A stretch of 64,000 nt of DNA, taken from NCBI GenBank assembly GCA_903897145.1, contig CAIUAN010000007.1, forward strand, positions 18,827 to 82,826, written 5' to 3'. The position numbers were made by a program, and so were the translations under genes. Origin of the DNA: an uncultured Bacteroidia bacterium. GTDB taxonomy: Bacteria; Bacteroidota; Bacteroidia; Bacteroidales; Prolixibacteraceae. The notes beneath the pieces were generated by a model. It was given only the letters and a program-made list of their open reading frames with translations. It was not told the origin of the DNA and made no database searches. Numbering within the stretch: the first letter of the stretch is position 1; every line of letters starts with the position of its first letter. Below are positions 63,987 to 64,000 of the stretch, one piece after another.

Positions 63987-64000
63987 CTAAAATTATAAAG

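Overview
The window looks like a chromosomal segment of an aerobic or facultative member of the Bacteroidota, probably near Marinilabiliales/Bacteroidales. The reasons are Bacteroidetes-type promoters (TAnnTTTG at -7, TTG 19 nt upstream), AT-rich spacers without clear Shine-Dalgarno sequences, a caa3-type oxidase with an NrfD-type quinol-oxidising module, and a large secreted glycan-degradation cluster. The lineage is inferred from gene content and style only.

Layout. 1-2606 (minus): the 5' part of a fused system II cytochrome c maturation protein, cut by the window edge. 2695-12788: housekeeping genes (alaS, an M23 peptidase, a MerR regulator, a NIF3-like protein, a zinc-ribbon coiled-coil protein, ssb, tex, an AI-2E permease). 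12823-21340 (all minus): a respiratory operon with a four-cluster Fe-S protein, an NrfD/PsrC-like membrane subunit, a monoheme cytochrome c, SCO, oxidase subunits I, III, IV and II, and heme O synthase. Quinol would be oxidised by the FeS/NrfD/cytochrome module and electrons passed to the A2-type caa3 oxidase, whose subunit II carries its own heme c.

22021-51030: an accessory carbohydrate locus. The plus-strand block encodes secreted enzymes aimed at rhamnose-, fucose-, mannose- and galactose-type linkages (GH106-like, GH92, GH29, GH78, GH95, GH2), a CBM9-like protein, a GHL10-like protein, a transglutaminase-esterase fusion and two Tat-exported Gfo/Idh/MocA oxidoreductases. A convergent minus-strand block encodes a DUF1080 3-keto-glycoside hydrolase lipoprotein, a sialate O-acetylesterase-like protein and a PA14-containing GH3. 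No SusC/SusD pair and no FecR-type anti-sigma factor is present. The locus starts with an in-frame chimera of an ECF sigma factor and the tail of a ThuA-domain protein, and at 45350-45914 two 5' gene fragments collide. Both look like rearrangement scars; the first may have removed the transporter genes.

51238-63488: housekeeping again (pfkA, ispH, cmk, YkgJ-like, EamA, a PAS histidine kinase, rsmG, an ECF sigma factor, a small zinc-finger protein, ribD, prmC, asd, hflX). 63552-63986: an array of degenerate tRNA-Ala-like units with hairpins replacing the D loop and the anticodon arm, directly followed by an intact tRNA-Ala(GGC) with the G3:U70 pair. This array is the most unusual structure in the window.
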